A stretch of DNA of 64,000 nucleotides from Hermodice carunculata (Eukaryota > Annelida > Polychaeta > Eunicida > Amphinomidae): assembly GCA_964020975.1 (NCBI GenBank), contig OZ026625.1, positions 6,849,413-6,913,412 on the forward strand. Direction: 5' to 3'. Both the position numbers and the translations under genes were made by a program. This document shows positions 61,561 through 64,000 of this stretch, piece after piece; position 1 is the first letter of the stretch, and every line of letters begins with the position of its first letter. The notes beneath the pieces are model-generated. The model ran no database searches and was not told the DNA's origin. It saw nothing but the letters and a program-made list of their open reading frames with translations.

Positions 61561-62706
61561 CCAGGATAAGGGCATACCACATTGTACATATCATATGGAT
61601 GCACTACATGTTTAACATATTGATACATAATGATACATGCTTAATGACACGTAACATGATTTATGCCATAAGGATACTACCTGTTCTGGATTGACGCTAT
61701 GGTGGCCCTCATATGTTTCTGACATGTTCAAGACATCATGTTTATACCCCACCTAAACACACACACACCCATCCGACTTTTTACAACTAGTAGTGCTAAA
61801 ATAACTCAAAAGGACACTGTATGGAGCATGAAGATAAGAAGTAACTCGAGAAACCTTCTCATGGTAAGCCTCTGGCAGAAACTGAATTCTGTGCGTGTTC
61901 CTTACGGTCTTCCACCATTGACTCTGGTGACCAATGTTTTCCATGACAACAGATCAGGGTATGGCAAGTGCGGCTTTGAAACCAGAGTATGTCCCTGACC
62001 AAATGATAAGCATTTCATTGTGGCTTTGTAATTTGGACTTGGAGCATATCGCACCCCATGCGTGGGTAAATAAGACAGGGAATTAAAGTGGAGTTGAAGT
62101 AAAGTGGTTCAACAGTGGTAATTAATAGGCAATGCATACAGAAGACACCTGGTCCCCTGCCATGCCAGCCAGTCTGGCAGATCCATAACCTGACTGAATG
62201 ACACCCAGTCGCGATTCGATCCTGATCGTCTGCACTCCTTTGGGCCTCGACTTTTTCACCACAGCTGGTCAGAGCTATTGAATCACAAGATGTAAGATTA
62301 TCATTCTGCAAAAAGATCTGCCAATTGAATATTCAAAATAACTGGCTGCCAAACAGACTCCCAAGCTATATTTATCTTGGTCTTAGCAGACAAAACAGGG
62401 ATCTTGGTCTGCTTAAAGGCAAACAAGGACTAGACCTTCAAATTTACGCTGACAAAAGATGCCAATGCATCAATTTTCTCCCTTTCTATTTTGAACACTC
62501 AAACTGATGTGACACACTTTGAAATTATCTGCTGTGAATTCTGTACTTACAAAGTGCTGACCTAAATAAAGTGGAAACATAAAGATTGTACACTTCGGTT
62601 GATCTACAAAACTTTACAGCCCACATCTTCCAAAATACAAGATTGCATGCTATGCAGGTAACTGGACCCTTCAATATGCCAGGTCCTCTACATCAGCAAC
62701 ATTATA
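61561..62706. other. Non-coding stretch
   Basis: No gene supported. Confidence 0.4.
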
Positions 62707-62710
62707 TTAA

Positions 62711-62914
62711 CCCTTAAAGTGCTAATCACGACTATTGTGTTCTCATTACCATTTAACATATAATGGTTAAAATATTCAAATTCCTCATTCAAATACTAGA
62801 AAGCCTTGTCTGAAGTAGAAAGTAGTCTTAGTCACCAGCTTTCCTCAGAACACTTTGTGTGCAAAGTGTCCTGAGGAAAGCTGTTGACTCAATCTTAAAT
62901 CAGCGCTTTAAGGG
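62711..62914. mobile_element. TTAA-flanked hairpin MITE, best copy
   Basis: Perfect TTAA on both sides (62707-62710 and 62915-62918). Ends CCCTTAAAGTGCTAA and CAGCGCTTTAAGGG are inverted, 13 of 15 paired. Central hairpin arms 62836-62857 and 62862-62883 pair at 21 of 22 positions around TGTG. The TTAA target and CCCTT ends point to a non-autonomous piggyBac-type element, 204 bp. Confidence 0.82.
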
Positions 62915-62918
62915 TTAA

Positions 62919-64000
62919 ATCATCTGTACATTTTAATTCTGGGTAATCTGAGCCACAAAGAATTCAAGCCTGCAGCAGGAAAAGGAAGAAAACACCAACA
63001 TACAGCCCATGGCCCCAGTACATCGACCATTCATCCCACTGCTAATGAAATTATGTTTGACTAGTAGGCCCAGGTATAACTACTCTGCACTTGGAAAACT
63101 GGTCAGATTTGTTTTGGCTCTGTCAGACTGTCTCCGTGTCACCTTGCCAACTGTCTGTTGCTGGACTTTACACAAAATTTTATATGCAGGGCTGGACACT
63201 GTCCAGACAATATGGTTCAGTGACATACTGATGGCTGCAACACAAACTCCTAAACATGTATTGACTGACACAGGCAAACCCCATGCTGAGAATCCACTTT
63301 TCTCCATTCTATCTTGGCAGGAGTGCAGTATCCACCTTCTAAGAAATTCTCCATTTACATGTGCATGGATGTTACTTGTAAGAGATATATTTTATCCCGA
63401 TGAGAGCCAAGATCAACTGACATCCCCTCAGTCAAGCTTGACTTCTTTTTGCTTTAGACCAGGCTTGCTGGTATTTGAATGAAAGGTATCTTCATGAGGA
63501 ATTTCAATCTTTTAACAATTTTATGTTTTACAGTAATGAAAAGGCAACTATAGCAGTGATTAGCACTTTAACGGTTAAGAGAACAACATCATGACTACCA
63601 CCTGAAGGTATTGTTTAAACTCCATAACTTGGGATACATAAATTTGACAGCCTGGTGTCATGACTGCCCAGAATAATAAGCTCAGACTGATCATCACCAT
63701 CATCACTCATAAATTCAAATATGCTTATGGATGTGTTGTTCTTATTACAATGAACCAACCTATAGGGGTAGCCAGGAAATTACATTCTTTTGTCATTTTT
63801 CTGTAAAATAACTACCGCAAATTTGGTTAATTCCATTTCCATAATTTGGGTCTTCATTTGTTCCTACTCATACCGTGCCCCAAACATAAGTATTTTAATG
63901 TGGGATATATGACGTTGCAGAATAGAGGTCTCAAGATAGTAGTGAAGATTAAGGACAGCAGCATATTATAATATTCTCATAAACTAAAACCTAAAATACT
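62919..64000. other. Non-coding; partial hairpin-MITE end
   Basis: GCTGGTATTTGAATGAAAGGT ... GATTAGCACTTTAACGGTTAAG (63468-63580) matches the right half of the hairpin family. The 157-residue frame at 63009-63482 runs into this repeat and has no recognisable domain. Laminin exon 1 was not found. Confidence 0.45.

Noticed and set aside
63009-63482. 157-residue plus-strand frame near the right edge
   Set aside because: No domain recognised; its end reads into a hairpin-MITE fragment.

Overview
This is an animal nuclear genome window: AT-rich, intron-rich and dominated by repeats. Three exons with consensus splice sites encode the N-terminal part of a laminin gamma chain, a basement-membrane protein found only in animals. 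One intronless rhodopsin-type GPCR is present. The repeat content suggests a marine invertebrate, probably a lophotrochozoan such as a mollusc: there are pearl-like, Helitron-type elements with tetranucleotide microsatellites and tandem cores, and copies of a repeat beginning GACAAGAGGCCCATGGGCC. The species is an inference; amphioxus or another invertebrate is not excluded. Layout from left to right: 0.7-0.9 kb GC-rich palindromic minisatellite; 1.3-3.05 kb 21-bp minisatellite; 4.3-5.4 kb AAT/TTA microsatellites; 6.8-7.9 kb GPCR gene (+) with a nearby AATAAA; 11-15.2 kb a block of dispersed repeats, including Helitron-like copies on both strands; 19.5-21.2 kb a diverged tandem repeat and another Helitron-like copy; 22.4-23.3 kb a decayed LINE endonuclease with a 2A-like motif; 25.3-26.2 kb a ~145-bp tandem array rich in TCAAGGTCA; 27.8-44.1 kb the laminin gamma exons (-), split by 9.2-kb and 6.5-kb introns full of elements; 45.7-48.1 kb a 5'-truncated LINE; 50.6-56.0 kb three related Helitron-like composites carrying perfect AGGTCA-A-AGGTCA sites; 56-64 kb short inverted-repeat elements and a 68-bp tandem repeat. 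The host genes do not form an operon or pathway. The laminin first exon (signal peptide and start of the LN domain) and all exons after the first LE module were not found. They probably lie outside the window or in exons too short to see by eye. Whether the GPCR sits inside a laminin intron or outside the gene cannot be decided here. The most notable non-genic content is (i) the Helitron-like family, with a conserved 3' hairpin plus CTAG, a 5' palindrome, an internal CTTT microsatellite and ~145-bp core repeats; (ii) arrays of nuclear-receptor-type half-sites spread by these elements; (iii) TTAA-flanked MITEs with long hairpins; and (iv) a 21-bp minisatellite whose length keeps frames open on both strands. 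I recognised no CRISPR array, tRNA, rRNA or virus-like element.
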